NCBI RefSeq assembly: GCF_001642475.1
Contig: NW_019173997.1
Span: 62,001-126,000 of the forward strand
Reading direction: 5' to 3'
Source: Fonsecaea monophora
Taxonomy: Eukaryota; Ascomycota; Eurotiomycetes; Chaetothyriales; Herpotrichiellaceae
DNA length: 64,000 nt
Made by a program: the position numbers and the translations under genes. Of this stretch, positions 21,466 to 32,472 are shown piece by piece. The notes beneath the pieces were generated by a model. The model worked only from the letters and a program-made list of their open reading frames with translations, searched no databases and had not been told where the DNA came from. Each line of letters begins with the position of its first letter. Position 1 is the stretch's first letter.

Positions 21466-23403
21466 TTCACGCCACTCAAGCAGTCGACGAGCCTCGTCCG
21501 TACATCGTGAAGATCTAGAGGCGACGGCACCTAACTTGCTTGATCGTACAGGATCGCAGGAGTTCAGCGTTGTTGAGAGTGTGGCCGTCCAGGAAGTATC
21601 GACCGAAGACGAGACCCCGGATGTGGCCCCGACAACATGGTCCAGATCGGTGAGGTATCTGGTCTTGCTTTGTGCCTTCTTGACCAGCCTGAGCTTCGGA
21701 GTAACGCAGGTGCCGCTGTTATATGTCTTCAGGCTCATGACTTGTGATGCGTATTACAAAGACCATCCCTCGGGACTGTTGCATGGAGTTGAGCGATCGC
21801 CCACGGCAGGGACCTGGACATCGATCCTCTCTGCCGCAATGGTTCCATCAGGCTATTCCACCCGTCTAAATACCGGAGACGGCACTGACCGGTGTTCTAT
21901 CCACCCAATTGAAAGCGCAACAGCACTATCGGTGTCCTTACTGGGAGCCAGCACCACCGTTTTTGGCACATTGAACCTCTTTCTGACAGGCACCTTGATC
22001 AAACGCATTGGTGTCAAACCAACATTGCTCACTCAGGTGTTCTTTCCTGCCCTCAGACTATTGATACAAATTGTGGGCGTCGAGGTCTGGGGCACCACTG
22101 GCATAATCATCATCCAATGTTCGCAGATCGTTACCATTGTGGGTGGGCCGAGTGGCTATATGCTAGCGCTGAACACCTTTATCACCGACGTCGTGGAACA
22201 TGAAGGCCGGACAGCCGCGCTGGGGAGACTGACCGGGAGCATGATGTTCGGCTCTGCGTTGGGATTCTTGTTGGGTGGCGTGGTGGCTGAGGCGTTTGAT
22301 ATCAAAGCCCCCTTCCGTTTGACCTTGATGCTCTTTTTGACCTCTAGTGCCTATGTCTTTGCCTTCTTGCCACACATTCCGCCCCAGCCCAGAGACATCG
22401 ACGCGGACCCGACCAAGGCCAGAAAAACAAAGATGACCTCGGCCTTCACCAAGTTCTTTGGCCCTTTGATGGTGTTTGCGCCCCGAAAGTTCATTACAAG
22501 GGATGGCATTGTCAGGACCGAGTACGGTGCATTCCTGCTTGCATGGGGAGTCTTTCTCGGAATTCTAGCCACAGGTAAGATTTTTTGGGTGTCAGAGGCA
22601 AAACCATCGCTAATTGGACACAAGGATATCTGCCCACTTTGCTACAGCTGTATTCAACCGACGTCTTTGATTTTGGCACCCAGCAGAACGGTGGCCTCAT
22701 TTTCATGTACTCCATGTTGAGGGGCGTATTCTTGACATTTGCATTTCCGAAATTTATTGCCCTCGGCAGGAGATGGACAATGAAGAGAGAGCAGCAGGAT
22801 CTGGCAGATACCCAAGAGTCCAGGTCGTCAGAGCGCGCTCCTCTCTTGAGAGACACCCGACAGCAAGCGGGAAACGGCACGCACAGTCCAAAAGACAAAG
22901 AAACCCCAAAGGAGCAAACATTTGCGTTTGATTTGACGTACACGAGATTTTCGCTGGTTGCTGATGGACTTCTGACATTGCTTTGCTCCTTCGTTCGCGA
23001 AGGTTGGCAAATGTATCTTGTTGCAGTTGTTCTGCCTTTTGCTGCCGGAACTGGCTCGGCCGCAAAAGGGACAGTCCTTCAAATGGTGGGAAGCTCTGCT
23101 ACCAGCAGTGAGCGGACTGATGCTCTCGCCGGGGTATCGCTGGTCGAAAACATGGCTCGACTGTCGACAACGTTTGTCTTTGGTGTTATTTTTGCAGCGT
23201 TTGCCAGCATTGGAAGGACAGAGCTTGTTTTCACGTGCAACGCGGTAAGTGGTTGTGATTGACATCATAATATAAGTGATGGTGCTGACTCTACTTCTCA
23301 GGCTGTCGCGTTGATAGGTTTTGGAGTTTTGCTGTTTGCGCGCTTTCCACCCGAAGGGAGCCGCAGGCTTGATGAAAAGGACGACGTGAATCCAGCATTA
23401 TGA
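21458..23403 (+). CDS. MFS transporter, SLC46/PCFT-like
   Basis: Three exons, 21458-22574, 22625-23244 and 23302-23403; introns of 50 and 57 nt with GT..AG ends. Splicing gives 612 residues. A polar ~65-residue N-terminus precedes the first membrane segment (YLVLLCAFLTSLSFG). The first loop is large and holds Cys residues. The LTGTLIKRIGVKPTLL loop carries an MFS motif A-like basic pattern; EGRTAALGRLTGSMMFGSALGFLLGG is the classical central motif. A long charged cytoplasmic loop (about residues 430-510) is followed by the second bundle. This layout fits fungal relatives of the human proton-coupled folate transporter family, which are common in filamentous ascomycetes but mostly unassigned. 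Start chosen as the first in-frame ATG; an overlapping uORF lies upstream. Substrate unknown. Confidence 0.88.
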
Positions 23404-23833
23404 AGGCTGGCATCAAAAGTAGGTCTACAGAAGTGATCTTCAGGCAGCAAGAGTCGACTTCAAGGACGAACTCCCTCATCACCCGCATTTGTTTCGAAGA
23501 ACCACGGATGCTACAGCCTAGTATGTGACCAAGGGCGACCAGGAGGGACTTTTGTCTTGCCAAACACTCAATGATGGATATATCACTCATTATCTTACCT
23601 CAAAATTCTTTTCACCTAACCAGCTTTCACATCTCGTGGTTATTACCGATTCACTATACACCCTACGCGGTTACTGGCGGGTTGGCGTTTTCTTGACATC
23701 GTCTGTCACCAGTACCCGGATGGATCCTTTGTGATACCTCGCCGTTACTACACGACACTATCCTGTGACCTGCTATTTACAGCCTTGTCTGGATCAACTA
23801 GATGACACTATGCTTGAGGCCAGATAAAATGCC
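23404..23833. other. Intergenic region, no gene seen
   Basis: Follows the MFS stop. Nothing recognisable until the TATA-like element at 23834. Confidence 0.5.
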
Positions 23834-23843
23834 TATATATAAA
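23834..23843 (+). promoter_or_regulatory. TATA-like element upstream of the decayed glycosyltransferase
   Basis: TATATATAAA lies ~130 bp upstream of the first recognisable remnant of the GT2 gene. It fits a core promoter left from when the gene was active. Confidence 0.4.
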
Positions 23844-23964
23844 GAGGAGGACCGAAACACCTGGAGAGCAGTAGCCAGATCGATCATCAAACAGCTGCTT
23901 TTCCACATCTCTTACAACACCTCTGACACCCACTTCAGCAACACAAAATCTTGCTCAATCTACA

Positions 23965-25436
23965 CGGCTCTACCGTGCGGCCTAGTGTGGCTCTCTCGCC
24001 CTGCTGTTCTGGGAGCTTTTGTGTAAATTGCCTGAACCCGTCTTCCCGATCATTCTAACATCCTTCGTTTAGTCTGTGGGACTTTCTCGAGCACCGAATT
24101 TCGGAGAGAAATCGAAAAGGATACCGCGAATTCCCGTTGCCCGGTTACGAAGAGCGTGCTTATAGTCCTTCCGACGTTAGCATCATCGTGCCCACCGTCG
24201 ACACAGATCCGGCATTCTCTGATAGCCTCGGCGGCCTCCTCAGGAATAAACCACTCGAGATAATCATCATTACTACTGATTCACGCCGCGTCTGTAAATG
24301 CCAATATGGGACAGACCGAGCTCCGCATCCTTACCGTCTCCAAAGCGAACAAACGCGATCAGCTGCTCCGAGGCATCAACGAGAGTAAAGGAAGTATCAT
24401 GGCATTGATCGATGATGACGCATTTTGGGCACGCGAGACTATTCTTTTGCACCTGCTGGCGCCTTTTCAGCAGGAAGATATTGGACTTGTTGGGGGCCCA
24501 ATAACGTGAGTTGCCTTCCAAAGACCCACTTCTCTGTCTATACAGTCTCGAGGGGGAGAGAGTCCACGCTGGCTTTCGGTTGCAGCAAGTTAATTTCGAA
24601 TATTTCGCAGCTCGTACCTACCACTCAAGAGACAATACCCTGGCACCATCATGCCATGGGAGGTGGCAGCCATTCGTCTTCGTGGGAAGCGCCTCGGGAG
24701 CATGAAAAGCGCATATGCTGCCGATGGTGGCATCAACTTTTGCGTATCCGACGTCACAGCGCTGCTCCGATCCGAGATCGCCCGCGATCCGGCGTTCCAG
24801 TCTGCCTTTGCAAACGACGTGTGTATGGGCCAACGCTAGAAATCTGGTGACGACAGCTTCATCACGCGCTGGGTCCTTTTCCAACACTTGTTCAAGCCGC
24901 AGCGCCGCGACGGGGAGGAGGAGCCAGTCCAGTGGAAGCTGGGTATGCAGCTTACAGAAGGCGCCGAAGTCGGGGCCTCCATCATGCCAGACTGACGGTT
25001 CGCGGGTCAGATGAAGCGGTGGTACCGGAGCGGCCTGCGACACCGACTGATGTGTCTCGTCTACGTATCTGGCTTCTGGGGCATGTACAAGACATGTCCG
25101 CAGATGACGCGGCAGATGGTCGAGGGCATGCTCAACCCGGTGCTGCTGTGGGTGCGGCTCTACAGCTTCTGGAGAACATTCCACATCTGTCCGTGGTTTG
25201 GCTGCTTCGTTCTCTCCATGAAGATATACGACTACCTGGACGGTTTGTTACAGTTTGCGACCGAATACCCCTTTGCGAGACGCCATCTATGGGCTGCCGT
25301 GCTGGTCGACAGACTCTACCTCGTCTCGGACTGGTACTGCTGGGTGACATTGGGGACCGAAGCGTGGATCACGCGGCAAGCGGTCGATCCGCCCGCTGCT
25401 GGGAGGAGTTATCGAGATTGTGTCAAGGGAGAATAG
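23965..25436 (+). pseudogene. GT2-family glycosyltransferase pseudogene
   Basis: The conceptual protein is recognisable across three frames: a membrane-like start (ALLFWELL), a family region DVSIIVPTVDTDP, a nucleotide-sugar loop with the DDDAFW catalytic-type Asp cluster, GGPITSYLP (joined across a 24506-24611 GT..AG intron), PWEVAAIRLR, SGDDSFITRW and C-terminal membrane segments ending at TAG 25434-25436. It resembles fungal processive-type GT2 enzymes (hyaluronan/cellulose synthase-like). It is broken by TAG at 23983-23985, a net frame change near 24070-24076, another near 24281-24293, TAG at 24837-24839 and TGA at 24993-24995. No start codon fits the first part. Because the remaining segments are still well conserved, inactivation looks recent. 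Sequencing error could explain one lesion but hardly five. Confidence 0.8.
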
Positions 25437-25771
25437 AGCCGTGCTCTGTCCACCGTCCACTGTCCGCTATCAGAGTTTGCATCAAGGATAGCTGGCTGTC
25501 TAGACAATCGAAGAAATAGTTAGTACAGTCCGACACTCTTGGTTATTATGGTGAACTTAACACGCAAGGCTGTTAGAGCTTGAGCGAGGGGCTGGCGCAG
25601 TCAATAATTTATATTCGTAACCTGTCGCGGGGTTCGGTGATCAATTGACCGATGCCACTTAGACAGAAACCCCAACAATAGAAACACATCCCTCACCGTC
25701 TCTTCACCACTCAATCTTCCTCTCTTAGGTCTTTGAACTCCAACACCGGGCGAGTTCTGAAGTACTACAGC
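25437..25771. other. Short upstream region of the Ayg1-like gene
   Basis: 335 bp between the pseudogene stop and the hydrolase start; no element recognised beyond an A/T-rich stretch around 25600-25620. Confidence 0.5.
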
Positions 25772-27031
25772 ATGGTGAACTGGATCCTCGGCGAGAAGTT
25801 CTACCAACGTTACCCTCATCTGGATGGAGTCAAAGCTCTGTGGGAAACCAAGTGGAAGTTCCCCTGCTCGCTCGGGGTGTATCCTTTCCACGATGGCAAG
25901 CTCGAAGACTTCCAACCCATCTTCGAAAGCCTGATCAGAGACGACGTGAACGATGCGTACACAGACAAATACACCCAGTACTTTATGCCGACGGCCGAAA
26001 AACTCACCGACGCAGCCATGTCAGCCCAGGCCTCGGACAGAGCCAAAGCCGCCGCCCTGTTCAAGCGTGCCGCGTGTGTGTATCGAATATCTCGGTTCCC
26101 TTCTCTCGAGGCTGGTTCAGGACTAAAGAGAAAGGCATTTGAGCTACAAAAGCAGGTTTACTTGAGAGGTGCAAGCCTATGGGATGCTCCTATGAAAGAG
26201 GTCAAGATTCCCCATACTGCGGCAGATGGTGAGGACGGCAAGGAGATACCGCTGTTCGTTAGGCTGCCGCCAGGAGCAAATAGTGAGAAGAAATGCCCCG
26301 TAGTGCTGCTGATCACAGGACTGGACGGGCATCGACCAGACAACACAGAGGTAAGCACATCAGGCGCTCTGGTGTACTCACACGCACTCCGACTAACAGC
26401 ATGGCCACAGCGAACTGACGAGTTTCTGGACCGTGGTTGGGGCTGTGTGATCACCGAAATCCCAGGAACAGCCGATTGCCCGGCAGCCCGTCGTGACCCA
26501 ACGTCCCACGAACGATTGTTCACCTCGATTCTTGACTGGATGGACAAACAGCCGTCGTTCAACATGCGGAAATGTATGGCCTGGGGTCTTTCTGCTGGGG
26601 GTTACTGTGCCATCCGGCTAGCACACACTCACCACTCGAGGCTTGCTGGGGTCATTGCCCAGGGCGCCGGGAGCCATCTGTTCCTAAGTCGAGAATGGCT
26701 TGAGCACGTCAACGACCACGAATACCCGTTTGTCCTTAGCGAAGCATATGTTGCCAAGTACGGCTACCGGGACTGGGAAGAGATGAAGGACAGGGCTCAA
26801 AAGGACTTTAGTCTTGTCGAAAATGGGATTGTGAATGGGCCCTGCTGCAGACTGCTCCTGATCAACGGCACCCACGACGGGCTTGTTCCCATAGAGGACA
26901 ACATCCTTCTCATGAACTACGGCCGCCCAAAAGAAGCCCGGTTCTATGACAAAATGCTGCACATGGGCTATCCACCGGCAAATGAGAGCATTTGGCCCTG
27001 GATGGAATCCATCATGGCCACCGCGTCATGA
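25772..27031 (+). CDS. Ayg1-like alpha/beta hydrolase
   Basis: Two exons, 25772-26350 and 26411-27031. The intron is exactly 60 nt, so an unspliced reading also stays open; the family has RTDEF-like sequence directly after the PDN motif, which supports splicing. The product is 399 residues, the usual length. The N-terminus WILGEKF, VYPFHDG and ALWETKWKF are hallmarks of the Aspergillus fumigatus Ayg1 group. Catalytic residues are visible: Ser254 in GLSAGG, Asp349 in GTHDG and His377 in MLHMGYP; an oxyanion-type GLDGHRPDN loop is at ~183-191. Ayg1 shortens a heptaketide naphthopyrone in DHN-melanin synthesis; relatives act on other polyketides. No polyketide synthase lies in this window, so the substrate here is open. 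Tail-to-tail with an EthD-like gene 22 nt away. Confidence 0.88.
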   Translation: MVNWILGEKFYQRYPHLDGVKALWETKWKFPCSLGVYPFHDGKLEDFQPIFESLIRDDVNDAYTDKYTQYFMPTAEKLTDAAMSAQASDRAKAAALFKRAACVYRISRFPSLEAGSGLKRKAFELQKQVYLRGASLWDAPMKEVKIPHTAADGEDGKEIPLFVRLPPGANSEKKCPVVLLITGLDGHRPDNTEVSTSGALVYSHALRLTAWPQRTDEFLDRGWGCVITEIPGTADCPAARRDPTSHERLFTSILDWMDKQPSFNMRKCMAWGLSAGGYCAIRLAHTHHSRLAGVIAQGAGSHLFLSREWLEHVNDHEYPFVLSEAYVAKYGYRDWEEMKDRAQKDFSLVENGIVNGPCCRLLLINGTHDGLVPIEDNILLMNYGRPKEARFYDKMLHMGYPPANESIWPWMESIMATAS

Positions 27032-27053
27032 GCATCGTCTCAGCCTTGCATGT

Positions 27054-27866
27054 TCAATACCCTCGCGAAGTTATCAACTCCCAGCCTCTCGGAATGAATA
27101 CCTTGCTGTCTTTGATATGCTTTACCGTCCACGGGGTGGTGTTGGCAGCATCGGCCTCTTTCCCGACAAAGCCTTTTAAAGAATCCATTTCATGGATTGC
27201 CAGATATTTTGGAGGCTCATCTTTTGTCAGAGCCGTCTTTGGGCCAATGACATACCTGGACGATCGTCGATATCCTGGCAACTTGTGCAGCATGTCGAGA
27301 TGCTCTTCTCGGTACCATTTGTCGAAGTCGGGCTCATCCACTGGGTGCATCTCGACCGTCGCGCAAAACGGCGCGGGGACTTTATCCAGCGGCATCAGCA
27401 ACAGTCGGCCTCTTCTGTAAGCGCCAGACACTCACCTTCACCCCGTCCGTCAGGATCATAGTCCTGAATTAACTTATAATTCCTGATATTGAAGTTCCCT
27501 ACTTCGGACGATGGCTTTTTGTCGGGCCACATGTCGCTGGTATGGCGCACACCGTTCAAGAACTCTTTGGAACTCAACGGGTCTTCGAGTTCGGTCTGGT
27601 ATAACACCAAGAACTTGCGTGGCGATTTCTCGCCTGAACCAAGTGGAAAGTCGGCCTCCCGATACATGGCCGCGCGCACGGCAGTCTTGCTGTTGATCAA
27701 GTCCGGCAGCTGCCACCGATCAGCCTGGTCTACACGGGTCTACACGAGAAGGGACGGTCTAGATACGAACATGTTCATCGATATACCATTTTACCCAAAG
27801 GTCGTCGTCAACCCCAGAATTTGGGAATGGTTGCGAGTTGACCCATAGAAGATATTGTAGGGGCAT
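27054..27866 (-). CDS. EthD / dimeric alpha-beta barrel-like protein with two domains
   Basis: Three exons were reconstructed: 27866-27771, 27709-27436 and 27379-27054, giving 231 residues. The start MPLQYLLWVNSQ and the motif KWYIDEH join in frame to LPDLINSKT, matching the usual family pattern EH-x-PDL; this needs an uncommon GTTCGT donor at 27770. The second intron (27380-27435, GTGAGT, GCTGAT branch-like site, AAAG) removes a stop and restores frame. A second copy of the motif, KWYREEHLDML, lies at about residues 144-154, so the protein is a fusion of two alpha-beta barrel halves. EthD-like and ABM domains often act as small oxygenases, cyclases or decarboxylases in polyketide routes. Context beside the Ayg1-like hydrolase suggests a shared pathway (inference). 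Start and donor are the least certain parts. Confidence 0.75.
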
Positions 27867-28645
27867 TTCTCGTCTGCTTCTCTTGTGTCGCGCAAGTGGG
27901 ACGTTTCTTTTGATCGATGCCTTTCGAGTGAGACGTTTAGCTGTTGCGATCTGGATCTTTGCCTTCTATGTTGTAAAGTGGTCCGCACCCGACTCTTTTA
28001 TCTCCCCGTATTTCACACCTCCCTTCCCCGCACCCAAAGTTTCACGAGCTCATCCGAGGCTATCGGAACATTGGCCTTGACTGTTAGAGTATCCAGGGTG
28101 TTTATGGTTCGATCTGGGTCCTCAGTTAGTGGGGTTGGCCATTTCTTTCAGAGCAGGACATGCTTAACAAACATTTGGGGAAGGGCCACCAGGGTTATTT
28201 GGGGACGATCCGCCGTTCAGAGATTCGCGAATTCCACCGGAAGATTGACACCGAAGAAGATGCGGGATCGAACCAGCCTTGTGAGACGTATAGCCCAGAC
28301 TACATTCTGCCAGCGAGTATACATCGCCGACTGGCAGCAGAGCAATCATTAGGAACGTATCAAGCACTACATTTGCAGCTGAATGGAATTCTTGTCTTGA
28401 GTTCCTTGCTTGATCCGTAACTCTCTTGGATTTTCGCATCGCTGGTGTTTTCTGAGAGTCCTAAAATGGAGAAGGACCAGTCGTTGCCAGTCGCTTGCCA
28501 GTCCCTGCGCAGTTTTCTGCTCCACCTTCAATTTTACCCACATGTCCACATATCAAGAGTCAACGCCCTCAACAACTACAAAGGACAAACACACCTCTAG
28601 CTCCACATCCCCCTTGCCATCATCCAAACGCTGCCAGGACTAGCC
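27867..28645. promoter_or_regulatory. Divergent region between EthD-like and M20 genes, with an orphan frame
   Basis: The 779 bp hold both promoters. A frame at 28160-28420 on the plus strand looks protein-like at first (REFHRKIDTEED, CETYSPDYILP) but has no partner exons I can find; it may be a relic exon. Confidence 0.45.
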
Positions 28646-30286
28646 ATGGCTGGACCCAACTCCTTCAATGCCGCACCAGATGCCACCGTAACAAAGGCGT
28701 TGAAGGCCTCGCTCGATGCCATCGACGCAGCCGATGCACAGCTGAGAGAACTCAATCGGGCCATCCACGACAACCCGGAATTGGCTTACAAGGAGTTCTT
28801 CGCCGTCAAGACCATCTCGGCCTTCCTGAAAAAGGAGGGGTTTGCCGTGACCGAGCAGACGTACGGCCTCGAGACATCCTTCACCAGTGAGGTCGGCCAG
28901 GGCGGTCCTCTGGTGATCATCTGCGCCGAGTACGACGCGCTGCCGGGCATCGGCCACGCGTGCGGCCACAATTTGATCGCCACGTCGTCGATCGCTGCGT
29001 TCCTGGGCGCCGCCACGGCTCTCAAGTCGAGCGGCATCCCGGGCCGGGTTCGCCTGCTGGGCACGCCGGCCGAGGAAGGCGGCGGGGGCAAGTGCAAGTT
29101 GATCGACGCCGGGGCGTTTCGGGACAAGGACATCGGCGCGGCCATCATGGCACACCCGGTGACGGCCCACCAGTTCTCGGACGGGTACACGGGACTGGCG
29201 GGGCTGAAGTTCATCGCCTCGCACAAGTTCCGCGTCGAGTTCCGCGGCCAGCAGGCACACGCGGCGGGCGAGCCGTGGAACGGCGTCAACGCGCTCGACG
29301 CCGCCATCACGACCTACAACAGCGTGTCGATGCTGCGCCAGCAGATGCGGCCCGACGAGCGCGTCCACGGCGTCATCGAGGACGGCGGCTCCGTCCCCAA
29401 CGTCATCACCGCCTACACCCGCATGAACTGGTACGTGAGGGCCCCGAACGTGGCGAGGGCCGACAAGCTGCTGGCAAAGGTGCACAGGTGCTGCGAAGCC
29501 GCCGCCGCCGCCACGAGCTGCGAGATCAATTTTATTACGTGAGTCCCAACGTCCTTGTCCCCTTATTCTCCCTCGTTCTACCCGCGAAAAAAAAAATCCC
29601 TTGACGAGCGGGAGAGACTGAACAAAAGGGACGTTGTACGTGTACGTGTGATGATTCGGTGATTTAAACGTGGTCATGGCGCTTGACGGCCAACTCTCCT
29701 CTACTCTCCTCTCCTCGTGTTCTTTGTCTACATATTTCTACAACTCATGATCTGACACATAACCCCCCTTTTCCGCAGCGCCCCCACGTACAAGAACCTG
29801 AGAGTCAACCTGCCCCTATGCAAGCAATATGTCGAGGACATGGCGATGATAGGCGAGAAGATCATGGTCAAGAACGACGAGTCGTACACGGCATCGACGG
29901 ACATGGGTAAGCAATAAGTTCACGAAACTCGCCCCCTGCCCCTGCTTCCTCTCCTCCTCCTTCTCCTCCTCCTCCTCCTCCTCCTTCTTCTTTGTCGCTC
30001 TCCACAATCCACCTTGTTTCGGAATCAAGTAACCAACCAACTGATCGACCGACCACCAGGGAACGTCTCGTTCGAAGTCCCCAGCTTCCACGGCACATTC
30101 CCCATCCCCACCGAGCCCAACGTCTCGATGCACCACCCGCGCTTCGCCGGGCACGCCGCGACAGACGACGCCCACCGCGCCGCCATAACCTGCGCAAAAG
30201 GCATGGCCATGCTGGCGCTGCGCGTGCTCACGGACCCGCGACTCGTCGAGGAAGCGTGGAAAGACTTTGAGAACTTTGATGACTGA
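28646..30286 (+). CDS. M20-family amidohydrolase/peptidase (PM20D2/Acy1L2-like)
   Basis: Three exons, 28646-29538, 29779-29906 and 30060-30286; the introns (240 and 153 nt) are longer than the local norm and the second holds a CTC microsatellite. Splicing gives 415 residues. Metal-site signatures of the M20 family are clear: AEYDALPGIGHACGHN (metal-binding Asp and His), GTPAEEGGGGK (catalytic and metal Glu pair), IMAHP, and the dimerisation segment FRGQQAHAAGEPWNGVNALDA. The C-terminal GNVSFEVPSFHGTF and a late HAATDDAH stretch complete the catalytic fold. Such enzymes cleave amide bonds of N-acyl amino acids or dipeptides (AbgB/PM20D2 branch) in the cytosol. Very high third-position G/C in exon 1. 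Divergent from the EthD-like gene. Confidence 0.92.
29951..29991. repeat. CTC/CTT trinucleotide tract inside intron 2 of the M20 gene
   Basis: An imperfect CTC-rich run. It explains the unusual intron length. Confidence 0.75.
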
Positions 30287-30810
30287 TTTTGATGTGATTC
30301 CGTCAAGGAGGAATGTGCAATGTTCTGTGGTGTACGTTGCTGTCGCGTCCTAGGTTTCAAGACTCTCTCTCACGTCCGCAGAGATCTCGGTATTTTCTGG
30401 CACAGGCAATACAGCTGGTATCAGCCATGCTTGTCCGTGTCCCTCACCTTCACCTTGAAGTTGAAGGACTCGGTGGTCGATCCGTATTTACTGGATTGAG
30501 CTATGGACCTCGATCTTGCTTTTCTCTCGGCCCTGTGAGAAGGCTTTCAGGTGGAGTCAAGTAAGGGATTATTTGGTCAGAAGAATAGATATGCACGCGT
30601 GTAAAACGTGTAATCAAGCCAGTGCCCAGCCCAGGTGAGAATATCCCATCTCGGGTCTTGGTGTCACTGCTTCACCACCGTCATCCTCATCAATATGTAT
30701 TCTGGTCCCCCTCTCACATAAGTCTCAATGCACAGCGTCGGGGCATTAACCGATGGCAGCATCATTATCCAGCTTTCTCAACCGGAGCCCAACATCCGCC
30801 GCCCCATGCT
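30287..30810. other. Convergent intergenic region, no gene seen
   Basis: Between the stops of the M20 gene and a Zn2Cys6 gene. No coding or structured feature recognised. Confidence 0.55.
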
Positions 30811-32472
30811 TCATGAGTATCCATACACCTGCATGGCGTACTTCCCAATCTCCCAGCCTCGCTGCGCCCCGCCGATTTGCTGCATACAGTCTTCCAGCCA
30901 CGCTACTTGTGGGCATCCACCATTCTGGCGGAGCACAATGAGTGCCATGCGGATAGGAATGACCATTTGGATCCCATGGACCCAGGAGCCTGATGGCATC
31001 AAATAGACTGGTAGTATCCGACAGATATCGAGAGCTGCTTTTCGCGCTTGACATACTAGAGCTGAGTTGGACGTTCCGGAGAGTTCGTCATCCTGATGGC
31101 TTGTGAATTCGTCAGTCGGAAGGTCTGGTAGCCGACTAAGGTCCCCATCACGAACAGCACTAGGCTTTGTAGGAAGTGTCATTTGCACCTTTCGAAGCGT
31201 CTTCCAAAGCTCCAAAAGTATGATCACCGTGGTCTGGTACATGGCAAATGTGTAGGCGATGTCGGTCGTGTTGTCAAAGACTAGTTTGGATTCAAAGCCA
31301 AACTTCTGCTGTTCGTTTTGTGACAGAGCGACCTCTTCAACTTGAGGCTTGACCTCACACTCCCACTTGATGTACCAGTCTCGTATACGTTGGAGAAGGT
31401 CGGCAAAATCCCTCTCGAGACCGAGGTTTAATTCAGCCTTTGCGCTCGCCTCCGTTGTTTTCAGGTAACGAATGAACTTCGTATACATGGCAGGAAGCTC
31501 GGAAGCGAGGTCAATCAGATACCCTACCGGATTCTTTGGTGTTTGGGAGAAAGTCCAGGGAATAGTCTTCCACTCTTCTGTGGCGAGACAAGTCGGACAA
31601 CGGGCTGCGATGGCAGCAAGAATCATAGAAAATCGATCAGTTTGGAACGCCCACATGGTATATGGCTGTTTGAAGATTTCAAAGCCCTGGAGTCGGAAGA
31701 ATTCGGTCATTCCCAGCATATGTTGGACCCATGCAGTACCAGTGGTTGCGGTGAGATACTTTGATATCCAGTCAGCTCCTGCGGCCAGTTAAAGTGCGAC
31801 TATGACACATACTTCGCAAAACGTGAGGATTGCTATTGAGAGGACAGTGTGGCCGGCCGACGATTTGTCAGGATGAGATAGGCGCTCGTTGAGCTCCCGA
31901 AGAGACCGAACATAGAGATTCATTCCTTCCCGTTGGGCCCGTTGGACATTGACTCGCCGGCCGAAAAAGGACGCAGCGAATGACTTCATACAACGTCGAG
32001 GAAGACAGTCAGGCATCCTAAGAGTGTGGAAGCCTGGCCAACGGTCATCTATAAAAGAGTTCCCATCCTGCAGCTCTTGGTTCATATAAGCAAAGTATAG
32101 GTCATCGCCTAGAATACTCAAGCTAGGCATCGGTTCTGACGCGTGTGGAAATACAACTTTTCGAGGTTGAATTCTTTTCCGCGGACGATATGCTGGATTG
32201 TCGTCGATGAATTCTAGTCCGCTTGGGTAGCCTGTGCACTCGACCTCGCTTCTTTGGCATCGTACACATCTCGGCTTGGTCTCGTCTGGAGTTGGGTCAG
32301 CATGAGCCGGTGACAATCAATGAACGACGCTGACGGATAGCCTACCACACTTGAGACGTCTTCTGCGGCAGGTGAAGCATGCTTTTGACCGCCTATATAC
32401 CATTGTTAGTAAGAACCTGAAGCATACAACAGTCTGGAATGGTATGTCGACCCACCCGCCACGACCAACCAT
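30811..32472 (-). CDS. Zn2Cys6 transcription factor
   Basis: Four exons: 32472-32456, 32392-32346, 32285-31813 and 31758-30811, with 54-63 nt introns; 494 residues. The first exon codes only MVGRGG; two introns fall within the zinc-cluster region. Cysteines at 11, 14, 21, 28, 31 and 38 (C-x2-C-x6-C-x6-C-x2-C-x6-C) with the run RRRRLKCDE form a standard binuclear cluster at the very N-terminus. The remaining ~440 residues are helical and match the fungal-specific (DUF3468-like) regulatory region, with ERLSHPDKSSAGHTVLSIAILTFCE and a terminal GWEIGKYAMQVYGYS. It is a nuclear regulator, divergent from the ferritin-like gene and convergent with the M20 gene; targets unknown. Confidence 0.88.

Noticed and set aside
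27380..27435. Frameshift in the EthD-like gene
   Set aside because: A 56-nt intron with GTGAGT donor, GCTGAT branch-like site and AG acceptor restores frame exactly, so no lesion is needed.
28640..29677. 345-codon minus-strand frame opposite the M20 gene
   Set aside because: Created by strong G/C third-position bias of the M20 exon; no protein features.
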